Of a stretch of DNA of 64,000 nucleotides, positions 62,262 through 64,000 are shown in pieces. The DNA is taken from assembly GCF_030817355.1 (NCBI RefSeq), contig NZ_JAUSZH010000001.1, forward strand, positions 1,984,001 through 2,048,000, in the 5' to 3' direction. How positions within the stretch are numbered: the stretch's first letter is position 1; every line of letters starts with the position of its first letter. The notes beneath the pieces were generated by a model that was not told the origin of the DNA, did no database searches, and worked only from the letters and a program-made list of their open reading frames with translations. The stretch comes from Streptomyces sp. V1I1 (GTDB lineage: Bacteria > Actinomycetota > Actinomycetes > Streptomycetales > Streptomycetaceae). Made by a program: the position numbers and the translations under genes.

Positions 62262-63446
62262 TCAGAGGAGGGCCAGCAGCTTCGGGGTGTAAAGGGCGCT
62301 GACGGTCTCAATTCCGGCGACCATGTCGAAATAGATCGCTGTGAGGTCCGGGTCCGTCTCTACTGCGCGCAGCAGTGAGAGCCGCTGCTCGTGCTGTGCC
62401 AGTTGCGCCACCGCCAGCGTCGACTCGTAGGCCGGAGCGAGCGAGGTGTCTCGGTCCTCGGCGTAGTCCAGGAGCGCTTGGTCGAGTTGCTGCGGGTCGC
62501 CACCGAGCCGGTCGCCCACACGCCGCGCGAGGGTTTCTGCCTGGAGGAACGCGTCGCTAATCCCGCGTGCGGTGATGGAGTCCTTGTGGTGTCCGGCGTC
62601 GCCCACCAGGGCCCAGCCGGGGCCGGTCGCCTGTCGGAAGAAGTTCTGCTGGTCACCTGTGCCGCGCAGACGTTCGATGCGGCGTTTTCCGTGGAGCCGC
62701 TCGTACAGGGCCGGCGCGGTGGTGCGTATCTGTCCCAGGTAGGCGTGGCGTGTGTCGGTGCGGACTTCCTCGAATCGGGATTGCGGGAAGTAGGCCAGGA
62801 CGAGGGTCGCGTTGTCGTTGGTCGGTACGGCAGCCACCCAACTCGAGGGTTTCTCATAGAGTTCGAGGGCGGCCGGCACGTCTTCCCAGTATCCGTAGTA
62901 GGCGCAGGTCAGCTTCGGGCCCTGAACGGTGTAGCGCGCCCGGCTGAGCCTGGCGACCGTGGAGCGCATTCCGTCCGCGCCGATCACCAGATGGGCTCGT
63001 TCGCTGAAGGAGCGGCCGCGGTGCTTGCCCTCCACGCCAATGACGCGTCCGGTGTCGTCGCGCAGGAGGCGGGTCACCGAGGTCCGGTCGCGGAAGTCGA
63101 CGCCGGCCGCGACGGCTGCGTCCACCAGGATGGCGTCCAGGACGTGGCGGCGGGGGGCGTATCCGGCGCGCTGTCCCTCAACGCCTCGGGCGCAGCCTTC
63201 GAGACGGATGTCGGCCACTTCGTAGACCGCGCGGTCAAGGGGTGGGCAGCCTGAGGCGCGTACGGTCTCGAGCAGGCCCCAGCGGGCGAGTGCCGCGACG
63301 CCGGGCTGGTGGATGAGGTGGGTGGAGAGGGTGTCGGAAGGGAATGCCGCCCGGTCGAGCATGAGTACCCGGTATCCCGCGCGGGCGAGCAGCATGGCTG
63401 TGGGAGCTCCGGCGCAACGCGCCCCTACCACGATGGCGTCGAACAT
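62262..63446 (-). CDS. FAD-dependent oxidoreductase (geranylgeranyl-reductase/monooxygenase type)
   Basis: This 394-residue flavoprotein has a dinucleotide-binding start MFDAIVVGARCAGAPTAMLLARAGYRVLMLD (GxxCAG in place of GxGxxG). The central LVIGADGMRSTVARLSRA is the DG motif, and GPGWALVGDAGHHKDSITARGISDAF is the GD motif near residue 285. The DG and GD motifs are those of para-hydroxybenzoate-type monooxygenases and related reductases. GAGG precedes the ATG. It follows an adenylation-domain gene on the same strand by 129 bp, so it may be a tailoring enzyme of a cluster outside the window. Confidence 0.85.
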   Translation of the reverse strand: MFDAIVVGARCAGAPTAMLLARAGYRVLMLDRAAFPSDTLSTHLIHQPGVAALARWGLLETVRASGCPPLDRAVYEVADIRLEGCARGVEGQRAGYAPRRHVLDAILVDAAVAAGVDFRDRTSVTRLLRDDTGRVIGVEGKHRGRSFSERAHLVIGADGMRSTVARLSRARYTVQGPKLTCAYYGYWEDVPAALELYEKPSSWVAAVPTNDNATLVLAYFPQSRFEEVRTDTRHAYLGQIRTTAPALYERLHGKRRIERLRGTGDQQNFFRQATGPGWALVGDAGHHKDSITARGISDAFLQAETLARRVGDRLGGDPQQLDQALLDYAEDRDTSLAPAYESTLAVAQLAQHEQRLSLLRAVETDPDLTAIYFDMVAGIETVSALYTPKLLALL

Positions 63447-63575
63447 GTGCGTGCCTCACAGACATCGGGACTGGGTGGGAGCCGCGATGCCGCGTGGGAG
63501 GGGCAGCCTCGGGCGTCAGCTCCGGACGAGGGACGGGACGTGCGCCTATGGTGTGTGGACATTCCGGCATTGGAT

Positions 63576-64000
63576 TCAGTGACGGCGCCCGAGTTCGGCG
63601 AGCAGGGCGTGCCGGTCGATCTTGCCATTCGGGTTGAGCGGCAGTTCGTCGAGGATGACGATCCGGCGCGGGAGCATGTACGGCGGCAGGCGGTCGCCCA
63701 GTGCGGAATACAGCTGCTGGGTGGCACACTCGGCGCCGCTGACCGCGGCCTCCAGTTCCGGCTCGCCGTCAGAAGCGTGCACAGCGAGGACGATCGCGTC
63801 GCGTACGCCGGGCTGCTCCCTGAGCATGGACTCGATCTCCCCGAGTTCGATCCGGTGCCCGCGGATCTTGACCTGGTGGTCGGTCCGTCCCAGGTGGACC
63901 AGGTGGCCGTCGTGCATGGTGGCCCGGTCTCCGGTGCGGTACCAGTGCTGATCGGTCAGCGGCGTGGCTTCGGTGTGGATTGGGGTCTCCGCTGCTCGAG
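63576..64000 (-). CDS. adenylation-domain protein, C-terminal part (5' end outside window)
   Basis: The frame is open from the window edge to the stop at 63576, about 141 residues. It shows the end of an AMP-forming adenylation domain: HWYRTGDRATM (A7), HLGRTDHQVKIRGHRIELGE (A8) and LPLNPNGKID (A10, with the catalytic lysine). It stops ~12 residues after A10 with no carrier domain, so this is a stand-alone adenylation enzyme or the last module of a protein without a following carrier. It probably activates an amino or aryl acid in secondary metabolism. The substrate code lies outside the window. Confidence 0.88.
   Translation of the reverse strand, partial: RAAETPIHTEATPLTDQHWYRTGDRATMHDGHLVHLGRTDHQVKIRGHRIELGEIESMLREQPGVRDAIVLAVHASDGEPELEAAVSGAECATQQLYSALGDRLPPYMLPRRIVILDELPLNPNGKIDRHALLAELGRRH

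Overview
This window is high-GC chromosomal DNA from a Streptomyces-type actinomycete. The evidence is strong third-position G/C bias, many GTG starts, a principal sigma factor with a lysine/alanine-rich insert of the HrdB type, the sporulation regulator WhiH beside it, a DUF4192 gene, and a conservon (CvnA-D). Gene content and order match the conserved core around hrdB in streptomycetes (parE - protease - hrdB - whiH ... nrdJ/nrdR/lexA ... siderophore genes - hflX - rshA - dapF - miaA - miaB). No tRNA, rRNA, CRISPR array, insertion sequence or prophage was seen.

Layout. 1-7.1 kb: the 3' end of a citrate synthase, a broken discoidin-domain remnant, a CitA/CitB-like two-component pair, an acetate-type sodium:solute symporter with its DUF485 partner, and a NarL-type two-component pair. 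7.2-16 kb: parE, a small Cys/His protein, a secreted trypsin-like protease, hrdB, whiH under a candidate sigma-WhiG promoter, and a fused ABC transporter. 16-25 kb: an NrtR-like Nudix regulator with a candidate operator, a debranching-enzyme-like protein, then a nucleic-acid group: DUF4192 gene / 24-bp palindrome / RecQ helicase fused to a phosphoribosyltransferase-like domain / two hypothetical proteins / rnhB. 25-30.8 kb: a TetR-MFS divergon with two operators, an ADP-ribosylglycohydrolase, a phosphatase, a DUF4937-like protein and a TerD protein.

30.8-37.9 kb: nrdJ and nrdR (class II ribonucleotide reductase and repressor, with a matched pair of NrdR boxes), divergent from lexA (with an SOS box over its promoter), then a DinG-like helicase. 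37.9-43.9 kb: a four-gene NRPS-independent siderophore operon. 44-47 kb: a 9-bp minisatellite and two tandem paralogous lipoprotein trypsin-like proteases. 47-58 kb: hflX, a short M1 peptidase, rshA, dapF, a small membrane protein, miaA, two small proteins (one an orphan MT0933-type antitoxin), a dioxygenase-fold protein and miaB. 58-62 kb: a conservon (histidine kinase-like, roadblock, DUF742, GTPase). 62-64 kb: a FAD oxidoreductase and the end of an adenylation-domain gene, probably the edge of a biosynthetic cluster.

The genes form several working units. The citrate/acetate sensing and uptake genes sit together. lexA and nrdR-nrdJ share one intergenic region, placing DNA-damage control beside dNTP supply. 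The siderophore operon pairs two synthetases with an acyltransferase and a diaminobutyrate aminotransferase but lacks a monooxygenase and decarboxylase.

The most unusual signals are: (a) at least five genes whose stop codon lies inside a short tandem duplication of the gene's own 3' end (16-29 bp units), (b) the RecQ-phosphoribosyltransferase fusion beside a perfect 24-bp palindrome made of two DnaA-box-like halves and between two proteins that may share a domain, and (c) the 9-bp minisatellite ahead of the protease pair.
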